This document shows positions 1 to 14,100 of a stretch of DNA of 64,000 nt, in pieces. Every line of letters starts with the position of its first letter. Position 1 is the first letter of the stretch. The stretch lies in assembly GCA_030141605.1 (NCBI GenBank), contig JAQGDQ010000576.1, forward strand, positions 62,001 to 126,000, written 5' to 3'. The position numbers and the translations under genes were made by a program. The notes under the pieces are model-generated. The model made no database searches and was not told where the DNA came from. It worked only from the letters and a program-made list of their open reading frames with translations. Origin of the DNA: Tubiluchus corallicola. Its lineage: Eukaryota; Priapulida; Priapulimorpha; Priapulimorphida; Tubiluchidae.

Positions 1-1284
1 TCACTCTCAGTGTTCAGTGCAGGTGACTCTCACACTCTAACTCTCAGTGTACAGTGCAGGAGTCTCTCTCACTCTCACTCTCAGTGTTCAGTGCAGGACA
101 CTCTCACTCTCACTCAGTGTTCAGTGCAGGAGACTCTCACTCTCGGTGTTCAGTGCAGGAGACTCTCACACTCTCACTCTCAGAGTTCAGTGCAGGAGAC
201 TCTCACTCTCAGTGTTCAGTGCAGGAGACTCTCTCACTCTCACCTGTGTTCAGTGCAGGAGACTCTCACTCTCTCACTCTCAGTGTTCAGAGAAGGAGGC
301 TCTCACACTCTCACTCTCAGTGTTCAGCGCAGGAGACTCTCACTCTCTAACTCTCAGTGTTCAGTGCAGGAGACTCTCACTCTCTAACTCTCAGAGTTCA
401 GTGCAGGAGACTCTCACTCTCACTCTCACTCTCAGAGTTCAGTGCAGGAGACTCTCACTCTCACTCTCACTCTCAGAGTTCAGTGCAGGAGACTCTAACT
501 CTCTCACTCTCAGTGTTCAGTGCAGGAGACTCTCACACTCTAACTCTCAGTGTTCAGTGCAGGAGACTCTCACACTCTAACTCTCAGTGTTCAGTGCAGG
601 AGACTCTCACACTCTAACTCTCAGTGTTCAGTGCAGGAGACTCTCACTCTCACTCTCAGTGGTCAGTGCAGCTCTAGCCCTCAGTGTTCAGTACAGGAGA
701 CTCTCACACTCTAGCCCTCAGTGTTCAGCGCAGGAGACTCTCACACTCTAGCCCTCAGTGTTCAGCGCAGGAGACTCTCACACTCTAACTCTCAGTGTTC
801 AGTGCAGGAGACTCTCACACTCTAACTCTCAGTGTTCAGTGCAGGAGACTCTCACTCTCACTCTCAGTGTTCAGTGCAGGAGACTCTCACACTCTAGCTC
901 TCAGAGTTCAGTGCAGTAACTCTCAGTGTTCAGTGCAGGAAACTCTCACTCTCACTCTCAGTGTTCAGTGCAGGAGACTCTCACACTTTAACTCTCAGTG
1001 TTCAGTGCAGGAGACTCTCTCATACTCTAACTCTCAGTGTTCAGTGCAGGAGACTCTCTCACTCTCTAACTCTCAGTGTTCAGTGCAGGAGACTCTCTCT
1101 CTCTCACTCTCAGTGTTCAGTGCAGCAGTCGTGCTACTCATGTTTTCTGTAGTTTAATAAACACTTTTCTGTTGTCTGCAGTGCAAATATGTATTATATA
1201 TTTTTTATTCTTGTTCATACTTCTGTGCCCTAAACTCAATCATAACAAAGTGAGTGATCAACAACTTCAAACATGACTTTCACA
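1..1284 (+). mobile_element. LTR, minisatellite-expanded copy (5' end outside window)
   Basis: The 3' part (about 1115-1284) matches the LTR copies at 21825, 39382 and 58995: a TTTAATAAACAC polyadenylation signal, a GT/T-rich stretch, and the terminal ACTTTCACA at 1284. The preceding ~1.1 kb is a tandem array of a ~30-36 bp unit (core CAGTGTTCAGTGCAGGAGAC plus variable CTCTCA runs) that the short copies have once or a few times. The array is open in all frames only because the unit lacks stops; it is not a protein gene. Confidence 0.8.
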
Positions 1285-1479
1285 CTGAGGTTTTTTGTTA
1301 AGCTAAAACGTCTGTCAGTTGATTGTTGATAATTGAAGATTGTATGTATGAATTAATAAACAGTATTGTAAAGATGTAATATCTATACATTCAATGAGCT
1401 GAATGAAAGAACTGTTCTGTACAAATTTACTTAATTTACGTTGCCTTGAAATATTTGCATTTTTTCTATCTCGGATGAA

Positions 1480-2117
1480 TTCTTATCGTCTCTCACCCAT
1501 ATACTCTCTCAAGTATGGGCCATAACTGTAATGACATAGTAGCTAAAACTCTGATCAATACATTTTGTCTACAAATTTTGTTATACGGATGCGAAATTGG
1601 GGGTATATCAAACAATGAAGTTAATGCCATAAGGGTAAAATGGAACACAGCTTATAGAAAAATATTGGGTTTTAGACAAAATGAAAGCGTCAAATTGTTA
1701 ATGTATTTTTGTGGCACAACGCCTGCGAATTATTTAATAGATAGTCGAAAATTAAACTTTGTGAGAAAAATTATAAACTCTTGCACATTGAGAATTCCAA
1801 AGCTGTGCTACTATGTAAATAACAGTCGAGTAAATTTAAGATTCAAATATGGTTGTACTGTAGATCTAAAGGAAAATGTAAAATTAAAGGTTAAGAACTC
1901 ATTTAAAGATTATGTTTTAAGATATCTATTATAGCTCCTTACAACACTGTATAATGTAATATAATTACAAGGGAACTACAATGTGTGGTTATTATAAAGT
2001 TGAATGTCTGTAGATATGTTACTTTACTAATATCGCATTACCTGTTTTACTAACATCTTTATCTTTCTAAACTGTATATTTTTATACGAAATAAACTCAT
2101 AATAATAATAATAATAA
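1480..2117 (+). mobile_element. LINE fragment, C-terminus of reverse transcriptase ORF and 3' tail
   Basis: The frame 1515-1934 reads LLYGCEIGGISNNEVNAIRV then WNTAYRKILGF and VRKIINSC, the pattern found downstream of the RT domain in non-LTR retrotransposons. It ends in TAG, then an AT-rich 3' UTR and an (AAT)n tail at about 2099-2117. It is 5'-truncated. Confidence 0.75.
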
Positions 2118-2636
2118 ACAGTGAGTTGGTGATGAAATTTTACATCGTGTTATCTGTAATATTTTAACATATCAGTACTTCTTAAGTTAAAATCTTGACA
2201 AACACAATGTAAGTGCGTACAATATGTAACTCAAAAAATTCCTTTTTTATCTAGATAGTCATTTTCATCTTTGTTTAGCATGTTATTACAATGTTTATTT
2301 TGTTTAATATACATTAGAATTTATAAATCCATCTTTTGGTGTACGGCCGAACCCATTTAGAGTGCAAAATGAAGTAATCTTGTAATAACGTAATTATGTC
2401 TATTAATATATGCTGTTTTGTTTTTACTTATTTATTTTTGTTTATTATTCTCGTTATTTTCTATTCGCATTGTACTCCTAGTTTTTCATTGGGTATAAAT
2501 ATGTTTAGATTTTGTTACTATGTATTAAAATGAGCTCATTGTCATTTGTTATGTACGTATGTTGTGATGCATTATAATTTATAACTATGTCTATTGTATA
2601 TGATCGTTGTACATCATTGTGCGTAATACGTTAGAG

Positions 2637-3118
2637 CAGGGGTGTGCAAATTGCGGCCCGCCAAGAGAATTTGTGCGGCCCGCGAAGAGATTTATCAACC
2701 TAATGAAAGTGTGGCCCGGACGATTAATTGAGAGTATCCAGCTGAAGTCCATGCCACGATCCCAAAGATAGTGTGGGTAGTTTTTTCTACTAGATCGGAT
2801 GCCATTAACCTTTACAAGATGGTTGTAGCTTAATAACACTGTACTACACAGACTGTGTGATACACATTACTAATATGCATTGTAATGAAATTACCACTAT
2901 CTGTCCTGAAAGTAGAAATATATGGTTTGTAATATAAATTTTAATAACTTCTAAAATAGTTTCTTGAGTGTAGTAGTAATGATGTACGCGGGTCGGATGC
3001 AAAAAAATCGTTATTAGGCCCTACTGTACTTGGCTCCTTGACCAAACTGCCTGTGGTCCGCAGGAATTACGGGAATGTCTAATGTGGCCCGGCTAGTCAG
3101 ATAATTTGCACACCCCTG
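2637..3118. mobile_element. hAT-type non-autonomous transposon
   Basis: Terminal inverted repeats CAGGGGTGTGCAAAT and ATTTGCACACCCCTG, flanked by CGTTAGAG (2629-2636) and CGTTAGAT (3119-3126), an 8-bp duplication with one mismatch. It contains repeated GCGGCCCG blocks and no transposase. Confidence 0.85.
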
Positions 3119-3529
3119 CGTTAGATTCTAAAATTATGTATATATGTCTACTGCTTTTAGCAATTTTAAAACATATCCCTGCAAAGAAAGGGAATGTATA
3201 TTGTACGTAGTTTTTTAAAAATGAAGAATTATAATAATGATGATAATCCGTCCTCTTTCAACATTCGTTTTGGCTTACTTTCTGTACTTACTACTTATTT
3301 ACTCTTTGTAACATACGTTTTTACTCGTGGTTGTTTTTGTAGCGCTGCAGGCAAGGATTCTCAACACAATACACAATTTACTCACAAACATACAAAAATA
3401 AAATTATTACAGAACAGCAATATAGTCAAATCTCTTTAAGTAATCTAAGTAATAAAACTGGCAAAAACAACGCAAGTGTGTAACTGCACTACTTGCAGTC
3501 GCATGAATAATTTTATCGGAAATCGTAAT

Positions 3530-3616
3530 CAGGGCCGGCTTTAAGCATAGGCAAACTAGGCAACCGCCTAGGGCCTCACCTAAGGTAACATTTTTTTTGC
3601 TTCATGCGAACATCCT

Positions 3617-3662
<46 letters not shown>

Positions 3663-3703
3663 CCTCCCTCCCTCCCTCCCTCCCTCCCTCCCTCCCTCCC
3701 TCC

Positions 3704-3785
<82 letters not shown>

Positions 3786-3811
3786 CCTCCCCACCAAATT
3801 CACTTCGCCTT
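3530..3811. mobile_element. hAT-like element with (CT)n core, truncated
   Basis: The left end CAGGGCCGGCTTTAAGC and the GCCTAGGGCCTC block match the 50535 copy, then (CT)n(CTCC)n(CT)n from 3618 to 3790. The right inverted repeat is lost; the match ends at AAATTCACTTCGCCT, a few bases before the donor of UFSP2-like exon 6. Confidence 0.7.
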
Positions 3812-3817
3812 TCCTAC

Positions 3818-4017
3818 CTTTTTCAAGTGTGGACCCTTCAGGGAACCGTTGTCAGAGCCGTCGATACGTTTAGCCAGATCACGGCAACACTTTATATCAC
3901 AGTCGACGTTTTTGCTGAGAATCAGTTTAGCGGATGTCGCATGGAAAGCTACAAGATCGCTGTCCAGTAAGTGCTTCAAATCTGACACGCCCTTCTCAAT
4001 GTTCTTTAATGTCTCAC
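3818..4017 (-). CDS. UFSP2: UFSP2-like exon 6
   Basis: The acceptor cctcgtcag and donor AAAAAG|gtagga enclose ETLKNIEKGVSDLKHLLDSD and a further ~45 residues, ending in LKK in phase 0. The donor lies only about 30 bp from the end of a (CT)n/(CTCC)n tract (3618-3790). The next exon is not seen between 1 and 3800, which is filled with mobile elements. Confidence 0.65.
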
Positions 4018-7000
4018 CTGACGAGGAATAACAATGACACCATTTAGTTACAAAACATACAAATATGTTACCACACAAACAGAATTTCATGTTCGCGCCA
4101 CTAGTTCTTCGCACTTACATGCATTTCGCCATTCGCTAGTTAGACGGGCACTAGCGCCTAGCATTTCGGAAATACATTGCACAAAAAACAGGTGCTGTAC
4201 CCCTCAGTTCAGATGTGTTAGTTTGTGATGAATTACACACGTTCGACAGCTCATGCGTGAGCACAGCGGTAAATTTGAAATTTGAATTTTTATCTTAAAC
4301 TCACCAAGTTATAATACAACACACTGAATATCTTACAGTAGCACGGTACTTAAATCTTTGCTTCCGTAAACACATGCAACACGCTCGCGGCATATTTTTG
4401 CCATTTAAAATTACGTTAATTTGTGATGTCATCAACAGTTGTACTTGTCTGCCATTAATTAAGTTAATTATCTCTTATTTAATTACCAGAAATGCTTTCG
4501 CACTATTAATTGTGTTAAAATGTATACTTTTATAGGCATTGCTTAACTTTGATCATAACAAATACTCCCTGACCACTCAGCTATGAACCTTGCCTCAGAT
4601 GTTTACAATACACTGCAACATTAGCAAATAACAAATAAAGATAGTGTTCCATGAACTTACAAATATTTCCTGTCTGTTCAAAAGTCAGCCGCAGTCTTCC
4701 GTGAACCCGCAACAAAATCTCATCGTCGTCTGAGCTGTCTTTGTCACTTATTGAATATTGTACTGGTGTTGTATCGCCCGAACTGAAACAGTAAATTACA
4801 ACCACTTTAAATATCTGGTAACACAAATTCTTATTGCTACAATTTGTTTTAACTTGTTATCAATAAATAAATCCCTTGTTCTTACCAAGAAACTGAAAAC
4901 TGTTTCATGCATCATTCACCGAGTAATTAAGAGTAATGCTTTCTTGCTACTTTTTCAGTACATAATAAGTCTTTTCACAGTTTTGTTGCATGCACGGGCA
5001 GTTGCTACAGGTCATAGGTTATGTGCACCACAGTAACGCGTCTTAACTTCAACTGACATGTGGGTAAAGCAAACCCGTGTGCTGTATCAGTTCAGTAACT
5101 TCAGTTGTTTTACGTGGATTTTACTTAATTATGCATTAGTCCATGCATAGAGTGATGTACTAGCAGTATCTTGCTTGGGAACAAGAAAAAATGAACTAGG
5201 TAAGGCTGTAGTTAGCTGTAAAAACTGTTACTATTACAATAGCTTGTGCTGCGAGGCGCTGTCAAGTGTACAAAAATACGTTGTCTGGTACACTTAACCA
5301 TCGACCTTTTTACGATCATCATCATCATTAATCGCCGGAACTGTGAATAGGCTTATTGGCATTGAGTTCAGACATACTAGGTCTTACTGGAAAAAATTTT
5401 CATACTGGCATAAAAAATTGTTCTGCTCTGTAGCAATTTAACCTACGCAGAGCAAAAAAATTTGTTTAGTTAGGAGCACCAAGGCCTGTGATCTCAAAAT
5501 ATAAAAACTTATTTAATATTTTGCGCAAATTGACTAGGAATCTACTAACTAAGATGTCATCAAAGGAACTTTTCTCAAAACACTTGAAAAAACTCTTTGT
5601 TGGTTACAGAAATTGATAACTTTTGCCGAATCTTGCAAGTGTATTCAGCAACGGAGTTAGGCGTCTGTTAGAAGAATAGCTTTAACTAAACACTATACTA
5701 TTACTAAAGATTTAGTCATAATTTAGTCATCTTTTAGTCATAATTTAGCCAAAAATACCGTGCGGCTGAAGTAAAAATCAGTGTGTTTATGGCATATTTT
5801 ACTCAAAATTTCTGCACTTGTATTTCGTCGAACTTAAAATGATAGTTATGAATTTCATATTGGCATCATTAAATTCTGCATAACTATGCAGTTCCTTCAC
5901 TATTGCTTTTCTAGAATTAGCAAAGCATCTTGTAAGCTATACAATTTCCATTCTGATCCAAGCAATGTTATAGTACAGATTATGCAAAACAAGGCATCAT
6001 GGATAAATCTTTAGAGCTGATGTCAACATAGCGCAATCTATTATCTTTCTTCCTACGATTTCCACTAACACGTCCTTCTACCCTTCCTGTGTGATCTAAC
6101 CTTTCTCCCAGTTCTTTTTTTGTTCACTCATCCATTTTTTTATCGGGTTCACATGACAGTGGGCTTATACAAGCCTTTGCTTCTCTAGCCCACTGCAGTA
6201 CAATTATTCTTTTATGATAACGATAGTGTATGAAACATAACAATTTAATACAGTAGATGTAATAATTTTGATGTCACTGTGTGCTTAATGTCATTATATT
6301 GTACTGAATGTGATAATAATAATAAATAAAAAATAAATAAATGCACCAAATTTCCGGAACACATCCCCAACCTATTAATTTTTCCTAGTTTTATGCATAC
6401 CTGAAAGTAAATCTGTACACACTGTTCTCCTGCAGACCCTCTGTAGAGTGAATCCCAATAATATAGATCTCTTCGTGGCCACTTAGTTCCTGTAAACAAC
6501 CGTTGGCATAGTAACAAGCGTGGAATTAAAGGAAAAGACATTTTTTAAAAGGCATGTTTGTTATTTTTTTAAAAATTTGTTAATCCACGAAAATAAATGA
6601 AAATATTGATTGCATTTCAATGAACCTTTTAACCTAGCCACTGGGGGGGGGGGCAAGCCAGCCCAACTCAGTGCCGGTCCCAAGCCAGGATAAATAGGGA
6701 GGGTTAGGGTCAGGAAGGGCATCCGCCCGTAAAAACCGCGCCAAAACCTTCTATGAATGAGTCGGTGAGTGCAAAGAAGCGGTCAGACCCGCTCTAATCT
6801 ATGAGCTGGAAGCAGCTTCTCTAAAGAAGACCAAAGAGAAGAAAATGGGTGTGGTGGAGATGAGGATGTTGAGATGGATGGTGGGAATAACAAGAAGAAA
6901 TAAAATTAGAAATAATAATATCAGAGGAACAGTAAAAGTAGTAGAAGCCTTGCAAGATTGCGATGGTATGGACATCTGAAAAGAAGAGTCGGTGAAGATC

Positions 7001-10000
7001 ATGTGGGAAGGGAAGACATAAATGAAGAGATGGTCAACAACAGGGATGCGTGGAGAAGACTCATACACAGCGGCGACCCCGCATAGGGAAAAGCTGGGAA
7101 GAAGAAGAATTTCAATGAACCATTTCAGTTGAAGGTTACGACTTAAAAACAGTCGGTTAGATTTTGACAATAATCACTGAACGATGATCACTGACAATGG
7201 ATTCGACTATGACGACAATGAGAAATGGCAGAGATATGCCTATATCAAATGTAGATGTTTGAATTGACTGTATTTTAAGGTTGCACTCAAGATTCGTACA
7301 GTTAGTGCAGAATCTGCACTTTGAGTCTTGATCATGTCACTGTAATTTCCATAGTTCATGTGCTTACATTTGCCTTTAGCAGTGTAAGTTTTTATTAACT
7401 AACACTGATTCATCATCTCTGTAAAGTTTTTATCAGTGATTATCAATGTATTTTAATGGCAAATAAAGATTATATAAATATATATATATATATGTAGCTA
7501 AAAAGCTCAAAATAATCCTTTAAAATGCTGAGCTACAGCAAATAATCTTCCTTGCACATTTGTCCGATCATTTTGAACAAAGCAACTCAAACAACCTTAA
7601 CTTAAACACTTAGTACGCTGTGACATTCTTATGGTACATATTGTTTATTCATGAAGCCATGACATAACACTTGGTAAACTGCAATAATTCATTAGCATTC
7701 ATATAATCAAAGCAATTGACATAAAATATATATTAATGGTGCAGTTATCATTTACACGTGATAAGTTGTTTGCCAAGTTAAAAAAATGCAGTGCACGTAA
7801 CTTTGATATGTGTGATGATTCAGCATTCATTTATTTGAGTCAACAACGTTCTCCCATAAAACTGTTTATCAGGAAGAATTAACGTGTTAATTTAAGCTAA
7901 TTATATGCAAAACAAGCTGATGTCAGAGATGGTGATGTTGCACCCATTACCAGTAAAACAATGAACTATATATATATATAATAACCTTTATTTGCCATTA
8001 AAATACATTGATAATCACTGATAAAAACTTTACAGAGATGATCAATCAGTGTTAGTTAATAAAAACTTACACTGCTAAAGGCAAATGCGTCAGTTGTCGC
8101 TTACTTGGATAGCTTTCTTATTTAGTACATTGAGTCACTGACTAAGTCATTTCACGGATTCTATACAGTGTCTAGGTAATGTAAAACATATCTAGGAAAA
8201 GTCCGATTCAACACGAATTATGTTGATTTAAAACTTTGCCAAAGTTGCTTTATGCATTTTATATAAAATGCCTAGGCAAAGTGTAGAAAAGTCGCAGCAA
8301 ACAGATTTATTTTACACTTTTCCTGAAATGCATAGGTATTATATGAAATACCTAAGAATTTTATAAATGTGTAAATTTTACACATTGCCTGTAACATATA
8401 CACAAAGTTGTACACAACTATCACGACAAGATAAAATGCTCTGGTTCAAAAGAAACTGGCAAATTTACCTGAAATTCAGACCCCATGTTTCGTGTACAAA
8501 ACTGCCGCACACTCCTCTCAGTAATCTTAGATTTGGAGATGAAAAATATGCCACAGATGCTCTGGCCTGTAAAAAAGTGAAATATAAAACACTGAAACTT
8601 CAACCACTAGAGTAACTATGCAAATTTATTTGTTACTGACTGATCAAACAATTAGAAAAATAATAAATTTATTTATTTTAGCATTACGTCATATCAGTTT
8701 ACAGACGTACAATAATTACAACCAAACACGCACAATGAAATGATAGTTATGAAGAAGTTCTGAAGGTAATTGCTAAGACACTAGAATACAGGTAGAATTC
8801 AAGTAGAATACAGGTGAGCTTTATTTATATAAATCATTAACAACACTATACATTGCTCTCTCAGTTTAAGTCACATGCTTACTCAATGATCTCTGAAAGA
8901 CAAATGCCCAGGTAAAATTTTCCATGAAGCAAGGAAGCCAGCAATTCTATGAAGGTAAATGTTATGCATACTAGTTCAAGAATGAAAGTTTAGACTGTAT
9001 ATAAAGAAATGGACTTATTTTATAGCTGAAATTTCTTGTGTGGGATTTTTAATGTTTTATCAAGAGAATGTAATAATATGACTAATGATCATAATTAAGA
9101 ACTAATAATTAATAAAAATAAAGGTAAATGTTATGCATACTAGTTCAAGGATGAAAGTTTAGACTGTATATAAAGAAATAAGACTTATTTTATAGCTGAA
9201 ATTTCTTGTGTGGGATTTTTGATGTTTTAACAAGAGAGTGCAATAATATGACTAATGATCATAATTAGGAAGTAATAAAAAATAAAATCAAGAAATCGTG
9301 AGCTTCACGACATAGTTATTTAGTATACTGGTTAGTACTACATAAAAATATAATACAGTAGTACATATAAATATAATAGTTAGAGAACATACTTCCATTT
9401 TTTAATAAAGGTGTCTTAAAAATTTAATTAGGCAGCAGTTTATTAAATCACTGCCATTATTTTTAACGAGACATTTTAAGCTGTACCCACAGATATTTTA
9501 AGCCATACGCGAGTACCACAAAATGCTGGCAATTTCAGCTAAGCGCGTACTTCACTTGCGCTTCAGCTGTAAAGGAGGTTAGAAAACTTTCTTATTCTTT
9601 TACTATACCGGGTGGAGCAGAAAAAATGTGCGAAAGTTTAGACTACAATAACATTAGGCACAAGTGCTCTACAAAGATGAAATTTCACAGCATTGACACG
9701 ATGAAGAAAGCAGTAAAGTGCTGATAAAGATTTGTTGTCAAGAAAAAATGAAACGTAATCCAATAGATAATCCTATAAATTATGGTATATGGATTCTGGA
9801 ATTTCCAGAGGAAGTGGAAGAAGTGCTCTACTTGGATATGGAGCAGGGGTGTCCATTACGTCGATCGTGATCTACCAGTTGATCACACAGACAGCGTGGG
9901 TAAATTGCATGCGCTTATTTTTCAAAAAAAAATGAAAAAAGTAAAGTAACTAATATGTGTGACTCGACTTCATTTTATCTGAAGCAAATAAAAACAGTTT

Positions 10001-11052
10001 CTGCTAATCCAATGTCAAAAGGATAATTAACTGCTATAATGACAATGTGTAATAATATTATGAAATATGAAGAAATCAAACTTACATCTTTGCCGCATCT
10101 TACTAACTTGCTAAAGAGAACTCGACTGACAAAATTTTGTGATAAAACGACACGACGTACTGAACAAGAATGACTTCTTTCCTATCCTGTCTGCAAAATG
10201 AGGCCAATGGCCTATTTCCTGTCCTAGCTCACCTGTCTATCAACAGCCTAAATTTGCAAAAAACAAACACAAGGAGGCTCCACGTGCTTATAACCAAAAC
10301 ACTTAAAGAACTAAGAAACTGTGTTAGCTGCTGCAAGAAATGCTTCATCTAGTTTGCAATGAAAATAGTAAACCAAAGAGCGCTTGCTGTATGTTTTAAT
10401 AATGACACAAAATTTATTCCAGCATTAATTTTCACTTGCTATTTTAAAGCCTCTGTATCTTTGGGGCAAATTTAAGGGACTGGCTTAAAATGTTTGTTGT
10501 ACATACGTAAGCATCTGTAACACCAGTGCGGCAATTTTCAAGTGATTCCATTATTTCCTTCCTATAGCATCATGATCAGAAGCTCTCCACATTTTTTTGT
10601 GCCACCCGATACATATGAAACTCTTATTTCGCAAAATTCAAAACTTAATTACTTTCTCCACGGAGTCATGCAACAGAAATGGTAAGATATGAAAAGTTCC
10701 AGTATTAACACCTACCGTAGCGGAACAATTTTCTAATTAAAATATAATTGCTGTAAAAAGTATAGAACGTAGATATAGCATAATGTTTCTGTCTGTTAAA
10801 CTATGTTGGCTACAGCATCGTTTATATGGAATTAAAATTTTCCATTACTAATATAATAAGATGTAAAACTTTTGAGAAAAAATACCATTGTAGGGAAAGA
10901 GAGAGAAAAAGAAAGATAGAGGGAGAGAGAAAGAGAGAGAGAGAGAAAGGAAGGAAGAGAGGGAGAACGAGAGAGAGAAAGAGAGAAGAGAGAGAATGAG
11001 AGAGGAGAGAGAGAGAGAAGAGGGAGAGAGAAAGGAAGGAAAAGAGGGAGAA

Positions 11053-11142
<90 letters not shown>

Positions 11143-14100
11143 CAAAACATTTAGTAAGACACAATGTGACACTGCTTGGTTGAAATTAGAAATTTTAGGT
11201 CACAGACATGTCTTCTCTGCTTGAAAGCATGGACGCATATACAGCCACAAATAAATATAAATATTTAAATTCTTGCTGACAGTTCTTGCATTGGCTCGTA
11301 CCTGTGGGCAGCAAGACGACGGACTGACCATATTGTCCAATCAGTGATACAAGTTTGTGTTCCCAACACGACAAGCAACTAGTAACTGTCCATGTTTCTT
11401 CATTTTCTCGTCCTACTAAGTAACCCACAGAGCCAATGCTGCCGCTAACAGCTTCTAATTGCTGAAAAAAATAGTTGATATTAAAAATGCCAAGGAAAAT
11501 TATTCCCTGTTTGTTCAAAAGGCAGAAATTGTTGATTGCTGGGAACAAATACCTTTTAACTCCTTCAGGACTGCACCACTAAAAATGGATCTTATAAGAC
11601 CTATGACTCTTCTGCTACTGTATGAGCACAGACATAACTAAATGATTACAAATTAGATACTGTTCTATTCAGGAAAATATTGACTATGCAACTATGCTAT
11701 TTGTTTAAACATTTATAAATGACTTAATTGGATAAAATTAATTAAAATCACGCCCTTTTCAGGCACTCCAACTTAGCCTATTGAGTAGTTTAGTCTGGCG
11801 TACACTTTCATGATTGTACACACTAATTTATTGATCACCTGCTTGCTACAAACCAAGCTGTGTGTCCAGTGTTTTGCTGCTATTCCAGTAAAAACCAACC
11901 ACTCAGCCAAGGAGAAGTTAAGGTTGTTTAATCTTTTAACAGGAATTTCTCCTTAAAAATAGAGTAGACTTAAGGCCAAAGTGCATCAGAGTGTTGTGTC
12001 TGGATAGTTGCAATTTTCTGCATTGGCTGATTTCACACAAGTAATACTGTACATTGCTACAGTGCAAACACTGCAGTTACTGAACACTTTTTTCAACTTA
12101 TTTGTGAAAAAAATGATTTTTAATTTGTCTAAGGTAAACAAATGCATTTCATATATAATTTTGCATGAAAGTCCATTGTGTAAGAAGTAGAAACCTACAA
12201 AAATTATCAAATATAACATAATAGCTGCTTAATGAGAACAGTTTTTCACGAACCCCTGCAAAATGCAGCAAACTATCATGGTCCTGAACCAGTCATACCA
12301 CAATCCTGGTACAGATTATGCAAAACAAGGCATCATTGATAAATCTTTAGAGCTGATGTCAACATAGCGCAATCTATTCTCTTTCTTCCTACCATTTCCA
12401 CTAACACATCCTTCTACCCTTCCTGTGTGATCTAACCTTTCTCCCAGTTCTTTTTTCGTTCACTCATCCATTTTTTATCAGGTTCACATGACAGTGGGCT
12501 TATACAAGCCTTTGCTTCTCTAGCCCACTGCAGTACAATTATTCCTTTATGATAACGATAGTGTATGAAACATAACAATTTAGTACAGTATGACGTAATA
12601 ATTTTGATGTTACTGTGTGCTTTATATTATACTGAATGTGATAATAATAATAAATAAAAAAACATAAAGGTGAAGGAGGTAAAGAACTAAGAAACTGTGT
12701 GAGCTGTTGTTAGAAACGTCTTTGTCTAGTTTGCATGGAAAAGGGTGGACACAGAGAGCAATATGCTTCGTTATTAGTTTATTGTGGTTTGTCCAGCATC
12801 TTATGACTATTTATATCTGATCCAAATTTTAATCGTAACATCAGGCTGATTTTAATATTCGATTTTGTTTTGATTTTCAGAAAATGCATGTCGATATGCT
12901 TGTTCTGCGATTATCGTTTGCACTCTATACAGTTAGCAAATACTTTTTGAGTAATGATATTTGTTTAGCAGACTGTTTTGGTATTATGGCTATTAAAAAA
13001 TTTTGATACATAGATCAGTTTTCGAGTACACATTTTGGAATATTACTAATGGCACTTTTAAATTTCATTATTTCTTATTATTTGTAATAGTCTGTTTTGT
13101 CATTGCGTTCTAAGGTCGCACTTAATTAACAATGTTAATTGTGGTAATGCAACATTTAGCATTTTCTTTCACAACAGAAATGCGGAATCTTAGGAAGAAA
13201 TAATTACAAACAAGTTTAATCAATGATCGTGCAAGAAGACAGCCTGCCTGCTCTCCCACTCCTACCATCTTGCACTGAATGAAGAAAAACCATCATCTAC
13301 TTTCCCACAGGTCTCATGTTGCTGCTACATTATAACATCACAACATAAACATAATATTGTAGTTAAATTTTGCTGTAGAAGAAAAACTAGATTAAGATTG
13401 GCAAATATAAAAATCGCGTTAAAATTGTAAATCTTAATTGTAACACTATTGGTTTATATATACCCACTCTCACACAATATTAGTTTAGTTTTAAAATATA
13501 ATATAAACTGAAAATATAAAACTTATTCTACCCACTCTCACACAATAGGTATGTGTCACATACATTTTAACTCTTTCCCACGTGCATACCCTCAAATTTT
13601 AATTCTCACATATTCTGCAACTTCACCTGGTTTCCTCTGCTATCAGCACCAACCACAACGCAATAGTAGTTTTATTTTCCTAAATAAATTTACAATGATT
13701 TGACAATAAAATACACAAAAATACAAACGAACATAGGAGAAAGGGTGGCAGAAAACCAAAGGTTATCTAGTCAACCACCCTTCTCAAAGGACAGTAAACA
13801 AAAGGACGCTAATGACAGCAGACACAACTATATTAAAAAATACATAAACGTTCAACTAGCAATACTACTCTAAATGAAACAGTAGCGTTCACGTGTAATA
13901 CGCTAAAAGGCATTACAGTTACTGAACATTACACACTTTAGGGAGTTTTTCTCGTGAGTACAAAAGAGCATATTTATATCTAAGCACAGTAAACTGCAAT
14001 AACAGGGTAAGGCCAGTACCACCTAAAAATTACATTTCGTTACTTTTGCTCAAGTTTTTTGATACCCAAAAAAGTTAGTGTTTCCCTTGAAAGAGCGATG

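Noticed and set aside
10-1157. Overlapping long frames rich in Ser/Leu/Gln ([12 protein letters not shown]) at the left edge
   Set aside because: All three frames are open because the minisatellite unit lacks stops; the array belongs to an LTR and shows no coding signal.
9600-9640. Mariner-like end (TACCGGGTGGAGCAGAA)
   Set aside because: Only one short end, no partner or transposase found.
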